20,406 bases of DNA from positions 1 through 20,406 of the forward strand of contig MARA01000135.1 in assembly GCA_001792895.1 (NCBI GenBank). Direction: 5' to 3'. The translations under genes and the position numbers were made by a program. The DNA comes from Lentinus brumalis. Lineage: Eukaryota > Basidiomycota > Agaricomycetes > Polyporales > Polyporaceae. The notes under the pieces are model-generated. The model ran no database searches. It was given only the letters and a program-made list of their open reading frames with translations, and was not told the DNA's origin. This document shows, piece after piece, positions 1-9,432 of the stretch (within the stretch, counting starts at the first letter, position 1; each line of letters begins with the position of its first letter).

Positions 1-338
1 AATAACGCGTCGAAATGTTGCCAAGTCCACTCCTGCCTGTAAGTTGTACTCTAGAGCTTCGACACCGATCCTCACCATATCTCTCTGGGTTGCGTGGGGC
101 TATTCCTCGCGCAAACCGTTCAACGAGCTCCTGCTTGCCCTCTGTGTGACTACTGCTGCCCTCCTGGACAACTTCCATACTGCGCTGTCAGATCGACTTG
201 CGCTACATCACCGCCGCGCCGCTAAAGAGCACTCGTCCCAACGTCCACTCCAACGCGTACGATTCTTGTACATTCTAATCAACATCTTTCGTTGACCATA
301 CATCCTCTAGCCTCTCCACCTCCAAAGGATCACGCAGC
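1..338. other. Gene-free left edge with a hairpin repeat
   Basis: No convincing gene. An open frame on the plus strand from 44 to 295 has no ATG and shows no family I recognise. It overlaps a copy of the dispersed hairpin at 88-117. A block of about 45 bases at 80-121 is closely similar to the minus strand of 16703-16751. Bases 296-338, just before the ATG at 339, are pyrimidine-rich like a fungal 5' leader. Confidence 0.5.
88..117 (+). repeat. Hairpin H1 (GGGGCTATTCC apex)
   Basis: The arms GGTTGCG (88-94) and CGCAAACC (110-117) pair with one bulged A. They enclose the apex GGGGCTATTCC, which lacks one C of the CCC present in the other four copies. The stem and flanks match H4 on the minus strand at 16710-16740, except that a G-C pair in the stem (94/110) is an A-T pair in H4. 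A partner at the spacing seen in the other pairs would lie outside the window, to the left. Its role is unknown; it could be a transposon-end structure or an RNA or ssDNA protein-binding site. Confidence 0.6.
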
Positions 339-3113
339 ATGTCTATGGCAGTATCTTCTCCGTGAGTACCCTCAGTGTTCAGTTCTCTTTGCGCGCTCAG
401 TTCCTGTCCTGTAGGACTGCCGGGAGTATGCGTTTCTTCCAATTTGAAGGCCAATTATACACGGTCGTGAACCCTTCCGACCGCGAATCTCTTCCGGGTA
501 TCCCAAACTCTGACCCGGAGCTCAACCTCTGTGGTCGTGAGCTTCGTCACGCCATCTGGCTGACCGAGCGCAATCCTGAACTCGCGTACATGCTCACGCG
601 GTACGATGCTGAGAGTGCGTTCCTCGCGCGCCTCTCCATAGACCCAAAGAACGTCCCGCTGGTCCGCTCGGGGAATGGGTATGCGCTTGACCCAAAAGTG
701 CAAGAATCCTGGGGTAGACTCGAGCAACTTCTGCTCTACGTGAGCAATGTCCTCTTGAGAGCCACGAACAAGAGGCCGGAGGCGAAGTTTCCGTTTGATG
801 CCTTCTGGCATGAACCGCTGGAATACGGTTACCGAAACATCCACCCACACGACGTTGCTGCGCGACGCGCCATTGGCAAATCCCTCGACGCGCTTCGTGC
901 ACTCCTCGCGCGCACATCGCTCTCCATTGCCCTCACCGACCCCGATGCCAATGTCAGCCCTCCGCTGTGGGTGTCTGTCCTTATACACGAGCGGGTCCCC
1001 GACGCTTATATTGATCTTCTCCGTCAGTCTGTTGTGGCTGAATTTCTCTCCTGGGATGCGCGTGGGCGCGTACATCAATCCATCTCTGCATGGCAATGGC
1101 ACGCGCTGGGTCGACCACCTCCCCACGATGTTCCGCGCCAAGGTCCCCACCTATATCGCATGGCCACCACAACCGGCGATACCCGCAATCATCCGGCGGT
1201 ACCCCTTCCTCCAGCCCATGCTCCCTGTCATACAGGAGGTAGTCGTGGTCCCCCATAACGCGGATGGCACGTGGAAACCATTCTTCCGCTGGAGCAGCCT
1301 CCGCGGCCCTGATTCTGCGGCGCCGCGTGATCTTGTGCAGCAGCCGCTGAGCCCGCCCCATGGTCATCGTCAACTGCCTGGAGAGAGCTTCTATGCCTTC
1401 GTTGCACCGCCGGGAGGCTCAGCACCGCAAGGACGAAGCCACCGAAACTCCCACTGCCCGTGCTGCACGGCAGGAGCGCGAAGCGAGAGCCTCGTCCTTC
1501 GCAAAGCCCACTCCAGCCTCGCGGACGACGGTGTACCTCTGGATGACTGTTGGCGAGAAGGAGGGACACTGTGCCGTGGATGAGTGGCTGGAGCTGGAAT
1601 ACCGCGAGCTCATTGGCCGCCAGCGCCTCGTCGAAATATGGCCAATGTACTCCAACCGTCAGAAGCGCTATGATGCTTGGCATAACGAATGGGACATATA
1701 CCCTCCGCTGGCCATGGACGACACGCACCCTGGCGACTATGACGATGAAGAGGAGAGCGTCTACGACGAGCCCGGACAGAGCTTGCAGCTTGCAAGTCCC
1801 ACTCCCCGACCGACTGTCACCAGTGCTCAGCCGCATGAGGACAAGGAAAAGGAGGAGGAACATCGACATTTGCAGTTATTCCAAGTCGAGTTGCGGTTAC
1901 AGTATAACCACGACAACACGGACTTTGTGGCGTTCACCCCTCCCCTAGCGGAAGTCGTTCGGAAACGGTATGGGCTCGTGGCAATATATGCTCCTGATTT
2001 GAGACTGTCCTGGGACGAGTATGATGCTGCTGCCCTACGGAAGATCACGGGCTACACTGTCACAGACCTCCCCGACAACAGCTCCTTCGTCAAGCCCCTC
2101 TCGGCCTTTGTCAAGTCTTTCGACGACAACCCCAACAAGCCCGCCGCCAACACATACCTCTGGGACCTTGATCCGTCGAACCGCGAGTCGTTGCTTGGGA
2201 TCAGCTACGAACACCCCTTCATTCGTCTGCGCAGGGTCGTTCTGAACGGCAGCGACTGGTACCACATCTCCTATAAGACGGAAGACGATCAGGTTGCCTG
2301 GTGGTACCTCGTTGTCAAGAGCGCGACCACAGTCGTCGAAATGATGCGACAGTACGACATCACCACCACCCGCCAAGCAGTCGACTTTTTGGTGACACGC
2401 GGCATGCCGTTCCACACACTCGTCAGGCCGGATCGGCGTCATTCAGGGCGCATGCTCCCCGACCTCCACATTGTGCTAGGATGGCGCCACAAGAACGACC
2501 TGAACCGATATGACTACATGACCTACGAAGATCGAGCACGAACGGTTCTCCGTGGACCGAGGGTGCGCGCCGCTCTGCAGCGAGGTGGGATTGTCTGGCG
2601 GCTCACCATGGAGCTTCTGAGGGAGACGGGTGATGTGGGAACCGCTTCGGGGGTTCGCTTGGGACCGTCAGATGTAGTGAACGACTATGGAACGGTCTTT
2701 CGGCCCCGTCGCGGTGACGACTACCTCGACGACAAGCTCTCGCCAGACGAGCTCGATGTCATCTGTGGGGTGTACAAGGTCACGATCAGTACGTTTGATT
2801 GTTAATCAGGAGTTGGACGATAGACTGACACCTTACAGATGCCGGACAGACCGAGGACCGCTCTTGGTGGCCAAAGGAGACACACTGGCGTGGTTCTCAC
2901 ATGGATCACGGCTTCTGGACTCCATGGTGCGAGACATGGTTCCGCAAACGCCTCCTCATGATCCGTTCCGACAAGGCGGCGATCTACAACAGTCGGTCGT
3001 GGAGTGACAACCTCCGCATGTCGAGAAAAGGGTTCCTGTTCCACAAGAATCTCGAGCTCGCCAGCACCAATTGGCTCACCGAGCATTACAAGGTACGCGT
3101 CGAAGACATGTAG
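339..3113 (+). CDS. Large uncharacterised agaricomycete family protein, two frameshifts
   Basis: The function is unknown. Proposed exons are 339-361, 415-2788 and 2839-3113, giving about 890 residues. Intron 1 (362-414) has a GTGAGT donor and a TGTAG acceptor and joins in phase. Intron 2 (2789-2838) has a GTACGT donor and a TTACAG acceptor and also joins in phase. The N-terminal part carries GIPNSDPELN, GRELRHAIWL and AYMLTRYDAE. The middle has LPGESFYAF, a basic and acidic linker (about 1410-1500) and RYDAWHNEWD. The C terminus is rich in Trp (WWPKETHW, then GFWTPWCETWF and RKRL). These blocks match my memory of a multicopy uncharacterised polypore family. One-base frame changes are needed near 1040-1060 and near 1405-1412, so the gene is either decayed or carries assembly indels. 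No signal peptide or membrane segment was seen. An alternative 3' end exists, because AAG|GTACGC at about 3093 could be a further donor. Confidence 0.72.
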
Positions 3114-3658
3114 GTATGCACTCTGGTAGGTCGTTGTTTGTTTCCTGGTCATCTGTTCAGAATTCGCTCGTCCTTGCCATATGGATCGCAATGGATACGT
3201 TAGCGTAGCATATTTGTATCTCATGCACGACTCGCTGTACTTCAATCAACTTGTGCGCTCTCTCAACTGACGACAAGTGATTCGTGTGACGCAACACACG
3301 GGACATGTGTGTCTTGAAAACTCGTGGAAAGACCAAAGACCCCGTGAGTAGTCATTTTTAAGCCGCCGACGACTGCGGAAGCGACTCAGATGCCAACAAT
3401 GCCACACCGCCCTGCCGATTACATGTCGTCATATTGGGTGACTATGCTATGCGCGTGTGCATAGCTGTCCCGTGTGGACCGGCTGATCTAGTGCTTGATT
3501 GTAGTGCAGACATCAAAAATGAATTTACGGGCGGTCAACGTCAAGCATGACCATCTCTACTGACTGTTATAAACAGAATTCAAGTCGTGTCAGCTGGACA
3601 TCGCCCCGTCGCACACCATGGATGACGCGCTAACACAGGTGGACACGTGCTGAGACAG
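3114..3658. other. Intergenic, with a TATA-like box
   Basis: No coding signal was found on either strand. The left part is probably the 3' untranslated region of the large gene. The right part probably holds the promoter and leader of the next gene. An ATG in a good context at 3618 opens only 12 codons before a stop and may be an upstream ORF. Confidence 0.5.
3568..3573 (+). promoter_or_regulatory. TATA-like box upstream of the 3659 gene
   Basis: TATAAA lies 86 bases before the proposed ATG at 3659 and about 45 before the alternative ATG at 3618. Spacing and orientation fit a core promoter, but one hexamer is weak evidence. Confidence 0.3.
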
Positions 3659-4405
3659 ATGAGAGAGGACGGTGACCTCCTGACCAGTGAACTCGAGCAG
3701 CCGCATGACGATGGCATCGAAGTGAGTGGTCAATGTTGACTTGGCACTGCTGCATTTGTTCACTACCATGCTCGTTATAGGCTAACTGGGTCAGAGGCTA
3801 CTGGTTTCCCATGCGGAGGCAGGCAGAGTTACACTTCATTGCCCGCCAATTTCACCATCCATCGGGTGCTAATCGCACCGAGAAACCATTACTCGAGGAT
3901 GCATGGTCGATGGATGGAGGCGTGGACGGGTCCCAATGCTTGCGCGTCAAGGGTCGTCGAGATTCCGTATGGGTTTACTACACCGTCTACTATCGGGTCC
4001 CTGCAACCCCAGGATCCCGTCGCAACGTCGCCGTGCATCGTCTCGGTACCTGTCCGCCCTTCGCGGGCGAACTCATAGTCATGAGGCGATCAGAGAGCAA
4101 TGGCTTTGTAGACATGCGTCCTCATGACTGCAAGAATGCAGTTCATGTAGTCACCGCGTGCGTCCTTCCTTGACCTCCCATCTCTGGCGTATACAGCTGA
4201 CTCAAAATCCTTCGGTCTTACAGTATGGTGCACTTCATCTTGGACAAGATGCCGGACATTACACCCATACCAGTCGATTTAGATCTCCTACACAGCGAAC
4301 CTGTACACATTTCGGATTAGGGATAACCATGTACCAGCCGCCTTCGTGCCAAAAATTCTTGATGATAGTATGCGTATCACTACGCCTTTCAGTCAGAAGA
4401 AGTGA
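3659..4405 (+). CDS. Three-exon protein of unknown function
   Basis: Proposed exons are 3659-3721, 3781-4157 and 4224 onward. Intron 1 (3722-3780, GTGAGT to TTATAG) joins in phase 0. Intron 2 (4158-4223, GTGCGT to TTACAG) joins in phase 2, giving one frame without stops. Recognisable stretches are ANWVRGYWFPMRRQAE, DSVWVYYTVYYRV and PPFAGELIVMRR, followed by MVHFILDKMPDITPIPVD. The frame meets a stop at 4318-4320 (178 residues). A strongly protein-like frame with IRDNHVPAAFVPKIL and MRITTPFSQKK continues one base out of register to a stop at 4403-4405. I therefore suspect a one-base insertion near 4305-4312 and place the end at 4405. No signal peptide, membrane segment or catalytic motif was seen. 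The P-W/F-x-G-x-hhVh-R pattern resembles uncharacterised agaricomycete proteins I remember, but no function can be assigned. Confidence 0.6.
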
Positions 4406-4724
4406 GTAGAGAAAAGTCGGTTGTTCTCACATCGGCGCCGTGAATGGTGTGGTCTCGAACATGGTTCGGCGGCTTGAACATGTCGCTACAGAAGGGGTTG
4501 TCAAGCATATGTCGTTCGTAAGCCTGCGCCGGAGGGGTGGTGACCTACAGCTGAAGTAGAGCGAGAGGACCTCAATTAGACAAGGAGGCAGCAACTACTC
4601 GAAACGACCTCCTGAGAGAACACCTGCTCTGGACGGATGCTCGTGAGGGCGTCATAGTGGAGTCGGTGAGCAGCCCCTACGACACTGGATGGTGCAGCCG
4701 AGTTGTCCTGGCGGATGTCGCCTA

Positions 4725-4754
4725 GTTTGTGCGAGGGAATAGCCCCACACAAAC
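4725..4754 (-). repeat. Hairpin H2 (minus-strand orientation)
   Basis: The arms GTTTGTG (4725-4731) and CACAAAC (4748-4754) form a perfect 7-bp stem. Read on the minus strand, the apex is the conserved GGGGCTATTCCC followed by TC. This is the left arm of the inverted pair with H3. Confidence 0.6.
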
Positions 4755-4972
4755 CGTCCTTGAATGCTGATGTTGCAAGGAGAGAGCGTGGAGACCACCT
4801 GCACAAAGTAATGGTAGCGGTAACATGCAATCGAGGCTGGAGAGGACTGGCCTGGGGTTAAGGTTCTCCGCCACAGGTACGGCTTGGTTGTGCTTGGAGG
4901 TGGCTGTGTACACCCGTCTACGAAGCTTCCGTAGACCTCTCCTGAGTCTCTACGGTCGACTTTGACATCTCT

Positions 4973-5005
4973 GGTCTTGTACGGGGCTATTCCCTATACA
5001 AGACC
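4973..5005 (+). repeat. Hairpin H3 (plus-strand orientation)
   Basis: The arms GGTCTTGTA (4973-4981) and TACAAGACC (4997-5005) form a perfect 9-bp stem around C, GGGGCTATTCCC and TA. The upstream bases (CTCTGGTCTTG) match H5. The apex centres of H2 and H3 are about 249 bp apart, and the two diverge. Confidence 0.65.
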
Positions 5006-5650
5006 ACACCATCGACTACTCTCGCATCGTTATATTCGTCATCCCCCACCGAGAGTTCCACTCGATTTGATCGCAACTCCTGAACGCGTGAAGTGGTGCG
5101 TGCAACACTCCGATCGCTCATGCCTCTCCCGTATCTCCGAACGGATGGGACGGCCACCCGTATTTACGTGGAAGAGGTATGTTCTGCACAACAGAGATAC
5201 TTGCATTTAAAGCTCAGAACATGCGGAGGTCGTCGAACCTCGAAATGCTGGCAAGACGTTCAAGGAGCTCGTGCTGTCGAAACCCACGAGAGGGTGAACG
5301 ACGACAACATCCTCCCCTTCCAGTAACAAGACTCACATTCAAGCGACCCATCAGCAAGAGGGTTCGAGAGGGCTACTATGGGAGCATGTCCGAAAGTCCA
5401 TGATGTAGGTCCCGACACGTCCGATGTCCATGCCATCTCACTTACATGACCACCGACCCAAGTAGCAATCGAGCGGCCCATAGTCGATGCACTCACGTAT
5501 GTCTAGAGCTTTGTGCTACTGGTACAGGTACCGCAATGCGTGACCGAGAGCTGGAGAGCTTGGCAAGGGGAAAAATATTGTTATTACTCGAGGGAAGTGT
5601 ACAACTCGATGATTCGAACGAGCCTTGAGTTTCAGCGACGATCCAGACGA

Positions 5651-5734
5651 CCGAGTACGTTATGACAGTCGGTCTCAACTCGACGTTTGTCGCCGAGTAC
5701 GTTATGACAGTCGGTCTCAACTCGACGTTTGTCA
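5651..5734. repeat. 42-bp tandem repeat, two units
   Basis: The unit 5651-5692 is repeated at 5693-5734 with one substitution at the last base, and the first five bases of a third unit follow. Each unit begins CCGAGTACGTTATGACAGTC. The near-identity implies a recent duplication. It lies just outside the left boundary of the large tandem duplication. Confidence 0.85.
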
Positions 5735-6113
5735 CCGAGAGACCTAGGCTGGAGCAGCTCTCCGATATCTGCGGAGATGCGCCACTCAATATCGCTATCT
5801 TATCTATACTGACACGGTCCGGCAAGCGCTGCTACGGTACTTGCCGCTGACACAAGGTTAATAGGCCAAGAAACAAGACGTCCATTTGTTGCTACTATGA
5901 TACAGATAATGCGATACAGACCAAGAAATGTACAAGAATTGCGAGACGAAGCGTGCAGTTACAGCGGAATATGCTAAGGTGAGATAAAAGAGCGCACTAT
6001 TGGGCGGCGTAACCAAGCAAGACATCTAGCGGTTATATCATATAATACAGTGAGCATTCAGCGAACCGCGCTTCCAAGAAGTGTTTACCAAGAGATCAAA
6101 GATGGGAGGATTT

Positions 6114-6760
6114 TCAGGCAACGACGGAAGGAGCGGACTGACTCGAAACCAAAGCAATAGCAATACGTACGATCAGGACAACGACGACGATAGTCGCCGA
6201 CCCAACTGAGGCGTGGATCATGAGCCGTCGCCGCGCACTGCCTTCCTCAGTGCCTGGTGTATCAACATCGTTGTAGACGGGAACCCCGCCCGAAGGCAGA
6301 AGCTCCGACACGAGGGGAAGGGCAGGAGGTAGGGGTGAGCGTGGATACGATGCCACCGGCGAATACGGGGGCGCTGGGGGATACGACGGTGCCGGGATAT
6401 GCGAAGCAGCCGGGGGTTCCAGAACCGCCGTGAAGTGCTCACCGCGGTCGCGTAGCGGCCCCGTGGCGGCAGTGTCTGACGAAGGAGCCTGCTAACATGG
6501 TAAGTCAGAGGCGATACGAGACCAGACACGGTAGGATCTGCTGCATACCTCGCTGATAACACTCACTCCTGCAGCACGAGGGCTAGACGATCGCTCATCG
6601 TCCGCGGGACGGAAGAATATGGAGGAGGAGGATCGATGGAGGAGGACTCGACGTCGGGGCTAGCGGCGCGAGCGAACGTCGGTTCCCTGGGGAGAGGGCG
6701 GAGAGGGATGAGGAGTGAAGTGGTAGATGAAGACATTGTGGACGACAACGAGGACGACAT
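6114..6760 (-). CDS. PPPPY-motif membrane protein, copy 1 (frame mismatch)
   Basis: Exon 1 is taken as 6760-6567 and exon 2 as 6488-6114. The N-terminal half is Ser/Pro-rich and carries PLPREP (residues 22-27) and PPPPYS (44-49). The second exon has more Pro/Tyr stretches (APSYPPAPPYSP), then a hydrophobic segment near the C terminus (ATIVVVVLIVRIAIALV) and a short tail. The intron (78 bp, GTGAGT to TTAGCAG) joins exon 1 in phase 2 to an exon 2 whose membrane frame needs phase 0. The copy is therefore broken by one base, uses the weak donor GTGCTG 12 bases earlier, or carries an assembly indel. Compare copy 2, which is intact. The layout suggests a tail-anchored membrane protein. PPxY motifs are known ligands of WW domains such as those in Rsp5/Nedd4 ubiquitin ligases, so an adaptor role is possible but unproven. 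Confidence 0.5.
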
Positions 6761-7024
6761 CGACAGAGCCGAAACAACACACACAGCTTGAGGCGTGGAG
6801 AGGGGTATGTGGTGGAAGGACAGCGCGACGGCGGTCCAGGGGAGGACGACCGGGCACCAGCAGTAGAGACTCACCTCGGTATATGAACCTTCCTCTGCTT
6901 GCCCTAATTGCATCGCAAACCTTCGTGTAGCCAGGGTCCTGCGTGGACGGCGAACAGGTGTCAGACCCCACCCGGTAGGATGGAAGACAGAGAAGCGGAT
7001 GGCTTTGATCGAAGCTCGTTGAAG

Positions 7025-7388
7025 CTACAGCGAAGTCAAAGCAAAAAAGACGTCGACGATGCGATGGATCGGCGGGCGAGTGCGGCGAGCCTGCAACATG
7101 GCGAGGAACAGGGGTGACTGCCTGGGCTTCATAGTCTGTGGCGGCAAAGAGTCCATGATACTGGAGACGGCCTGGGGACGGGACACGGCGAGTGCAGTCG
7201 GTTTTGGACGAATTGGGATGAGCAAAATGTAAAGACGCCGAGTACCCGATGTTCTGGGACCCGCACGGCGTGCGCAGGCCTGCGTGCAGTTATCGGCGGC
7301 CGTGCGTAGACCCGTCTTCGTGTGGACACGAGTCACCGGGATATACTTACAGCAGCTGACAGGTAGAGAAAACAGACACAACAGACAT
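7025..7388 (-). CDS. Small two-exon ORF with hydrophobic start, copy 1
   Basis: Exon 1 runs 7388-7351 from an ATG and encodes MSVVSVFSTCQLL, which could begin a signal peptide. The 97-bp intron (7254-7350, GTAAGT to GTCCCAG) joins to 7253-7025, giving 88 residues ending FALTSL. The paralogous copy has an intron at the same place (96 bp), the same RRL codons after it, and a stop at the homologous position (FALASF). That agreement is the main support. The middle of the protein is poorly conserved, and the exons may instead belong to the 5' part of the downstream PPPPY gene in another frame. Confidence 0.3.
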
Positions 7389-7406
7389 GACAGGGATCCC
7401 GGCACT

Positions 7407-7839
7407 TCGGCAGGACAACAGGTATGATATCAATAGCAGGGGACTTCGCCACACGAGGTTACATATCGACCAGGCTTCAGGCTGAACCGCAAACGCTTGG
7501 CCGGTCGCGCTCCTAACGCGGGCATGTCTAACGTGAGAGTTGTTTCGGGGTGACAGACTGATACGACCACTCTCTGATCGCGCAGAGACACCACGCTACC
7601 GTCACACTCTTTCTACGGGCCGCGCGTCGATGCGACTCTACTTATATGGCTGCTGCTTGACGCGTAATTTGCTATTATATATATGGGCCGCGCGCACTCC
7701 CATCGCGAAGGTCTGCAACGGCCGATCGCCCATCCGCGGACATGTCAGACTGCAAATGCAACCCGGATTCCTGTCTCTCAAAGGGTAAGAAGCCATCTCT
7801 GTAGCTAAGTGTGCAACTTGGAGGTTACTGTCGCCGCCC
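7407..7839. other. Spacer between the tandem copies
   Basis: No gene is supported here. The stretch has no counterpart between the landmarks of the duplication and contains only short unsupported open frames. Confidence 0.4.
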
Positions 7840-8163
7840 TAGTTCTCCGATATTCACGGGGACGGACTGTATCCATCTTATCTTATCTGTCCTCAGATAA
7901 GCGACGTCACGGAAGCGACGAGAAGCTACGGTACTTCCCGCTAACAGAAGGTTAAACAGGGCAAGAAAGACGGTGTGGCATTTTTCGCTCATACATGCCA
8001 AGCTATGATACAGCGATGCGCGTTGAGATATCTACAGAAATTGCTACAGGCACTCAGATAAGTATGTATATACAAGAATTGCTGCGAGAGATGTAAGTAT
8101 AACGGGACGACACGACATAATCAAGCTGACAGTGAAAGCCAGTGTGCAGTCGTAAGAAGAACG

Positions 8164-8758
8164 CTAGTCAGTACATGCGACGGAAGGACGGAAGGGATCA
8201 GGATATGCGGGTGGATGTGGACGGACGGTAGCGAGCGCAATACGTATAGTCAAGAGGATCGCGAGGATGAACGCCAACAGCACGAGAGCAAGAACCGCAG
8301 CCCGCTGCGGAACGTTGACTGCATTGTTGCCGTGCGCATCAACAGCAGTATAGGTGTTAAGACTGGGGGCAGACACAGACTGCGGCATCAATGGAAGGGT
8401 GGCAGGGATGGCAGGGGGTGGATAGGACACCATCGGCACTTCGCCCGGCGTGTCGCTGTCGAGTCTGGAGATCGCGGCGGAGTCGACCGCCTGTTGCGTA
8501 GTTGGTCAGAGATGGTGAAGGACGAGGTGAGTAATGACATACCCCAGAAGGGCCAGCGTCGGAAAGAGTGGGAATTTGATAGTCCTCGGTGGACAGCAGC
8601 GAGTAGGGAGGTGGAGGCTCCGAGTGCTCAGCTTGGTCATCGGAGAGAGGACGCATGGGGGCTGGCTGCGTGATGTTGGGCTCCCTTGGAAGTGGGCAGA
8701 GAGGACCGAGGACCGACGTGGTAGAGGGGGACATCAAAGGTGGCGTCGGGAATGACAT
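8164..8758 (-). CDS. PPPPY-motif tail-anchored membrane protein, copy 2
   Basis: Exons 8758-8543 and 8490-8164 join in phase 0 across a 52-bp intron (GTATGT to CAACAG) to give 180 residues. The N-terminal 130 residues are Pro/Ser-rich with PLPREP (22-27) and PPPPYS (48-53). A hydrophobic segment at about 136-161 (AVLALVLLAFILAILL and beyond) is followed by a tail of about 20 residues. I see no signal peptide in this model, so the N terminus would face the cytosol, exposing the PPxY motif. PPxY membrane proteins are known adaptors of Rsp5/Nedd4 ligases; applying that here is inference. Upstream, AG|GTACGT at about 8890 and CTACAG near 8785 look like an intron in the leader. The intact frame makes this the better of the two copies. 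Confidence 0.6.
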
Positions 8759-8816
8759 CGAGGGAGCTGAGAGGATGCGAACGTACGAATCTGTAGAGTG
8801 TATGGTTTGCAGCACA

Positions 8817-8856
8817 GGGTGGGCGATTCGCAGCGTGGGTGGGCGATTCGCAGCGG
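8817..8856. repeat. 20-bp tandem repeat, two units
   Basis: GGGTGGGCGATTCGCAGCG plus one base is present twice in direct succession (8817-8836 and 8837-8856, differing at the last base). It lies in the probable leader intron of the copy 2 membrane gene and is absent from copy 1. Confidence 0.8.
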
Positions 8857-9045
8857 GAGGGAACCACCGCGGGCGAGACATACGGGACGTACCTCTACAT
8901 ATTCTCTCTGCTACTCCATCGCCCGGGTCGTCCTCCTCGCAATTTGCCTATCCAGTGTTGCGCATCGACGGCGAACAGGTGTCAGCTTCCAGGTCGTAGG
9001 ATGGAAGTCGGAGAAGTGGGCGGCTTTGATGGAAGTTCGATGAAG

Positions 9046-9432
9046 CTAGAACGAAGCCAGAGCAAAAAGAAAGGGGCACCTGCGCTGAACCGCCTGCCGA
9101 CTGCGGCGGTTCCACAACTTGGTGGGCATAGCGGTTGAGAGCGTGTGGCGGTCGACATTGGTGAGGAGACGACCGAGGGGAGCAGGACGACTGGAAGGCG
9201 GGAGCACTGGGCAGTGGGCGGGCGAGGGAACGCGGTCGAAAGTATACAAACACGGATAGCTGAGATTGAAAAGACGCCGGTGTGTAATACCAATGTTCTG
9301 GGACCAGAGCGCAGTCATCCGGCCCGTTCGTAGCCCACCATGCACTTCGTGTCCATCAATCACCCTGTGATCGGAGAACTGCAAAGAACTCACGAGAGGC
9401 AGTACTACTAGGCAAGTACTCGCGGTCACCAT
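9046..9432 (-). CDS. Small two-exon ORF with hydrophobic start, copy 2
   Basis: The ATG at 9432 opens MVTASTCLVVLPL, a plausible start of a signal peptide. The 96-bp intron at 9298-9393 (GTGAGT to GTCCCAG) joins in phase to 9297-9046, giving 96 residues ending FALASF. The intron is itself open in this frame, so the unspliced frame is also uninterrupted. Position, intron and stop match copy 1 (7025-7388). The function is unknown, and whether it is translated at all is uncertain. Confidence 0.3.
   Translation of the reverse strand: MVTASTCLVVLPLVSSLQFSDHRVIDGHEVHGGLRTGRMTALWSQNIGITHRRLFNLSYPCLYTFDRVPSPAHCPVLPPSSRPAPLGRLLTNVDRHTLSTAMPTKLWNRRSRQAVQRRCPFLFALASF

Larger units (their letters stand above)
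4406..5650. other. Gene-free stretch with a hairpin pair
   Basis: The open frames here are short, conflict with each other, and show no coding bias or clear splice pattern. The one ordered structure is the inverted hairpin pair at 4725-5005. Minus-strand (4576-4830) and plus-strand (4962-5210) frames run outward from the two hairpins. I do not regard them as proven genes. Confidence 0.45.
5745..7406 (-). repeat. Tandem duplication, copy 1
   Basis: This block is similar to 7840-9432 in the same order and orientation, with an offset of about 2.1 kb. Shared landmarks are a GCTACGGTACTT block downstream of the gene (about 5830 and 7925), the PLPREP and PPPPYS codons, ACACCTGTTCGCCGTC (about 6950 and 8970), an intron ending GTCCCAG (about 7254 and 9298) and the FALTSL/FALASF stop region. 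Divergence is large, so the duplication is old. Confidence 0.75.
7840..9432 (-). repeat. Tandem duplication, copy 2
   Basis: This is the counterpart of 5745-7406, with the same order of small ORF, leader and PPPPY membrane gene. The left boundary is set by similarity around ATATCGGAGA near 7845, matching the region near 5765. The right boundary is set by the ATG at 9432, corresponding to 7388. Confidence 0.75.

Noticed and set aside
88..117. A conserved GAIPS peptide as the sole reason for the repeat's conservation
   Set aside because: Flanking codons change to very different residues while keeping base pairing, and one copy is out of frame. Structure explains the pattern better than protein conservation.
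455..1150. A 231-codon minus-strand frame opposite the large gene
   Set aside because: It mirrors the codon periodicity of the plus-strand coding region, which has specific family motifs. It is an antisense shadow.
4725..5005. A DNA transposon with terminal inverted repeats
   Set aside because: The inverted sites are hairpins with diverged flanks. No target-site duplication, transposase or internal similarity between pairs is visible, so the element interpretation is kept only as a hypothesis.
5590..5640. A tRNA B-box-like GATTCGAAC near 5612
   Set aside because: No matching A box, acceptor stem or cloverleaf could be built around it.
6600..6650. A trinucleotide (GGA/TCC) microsatellite as an independent feature
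   Set aside because: It encodes the Ser/Pro stretch and PPPPY motif of the minus-strand gene and is too short to be notable.
8817..8856. A CRISPR-like repeat
   Set aside because: There are only two adjacent 20-bp units without spacers, in a eukaryotic context. It is a simple tandem duplication.
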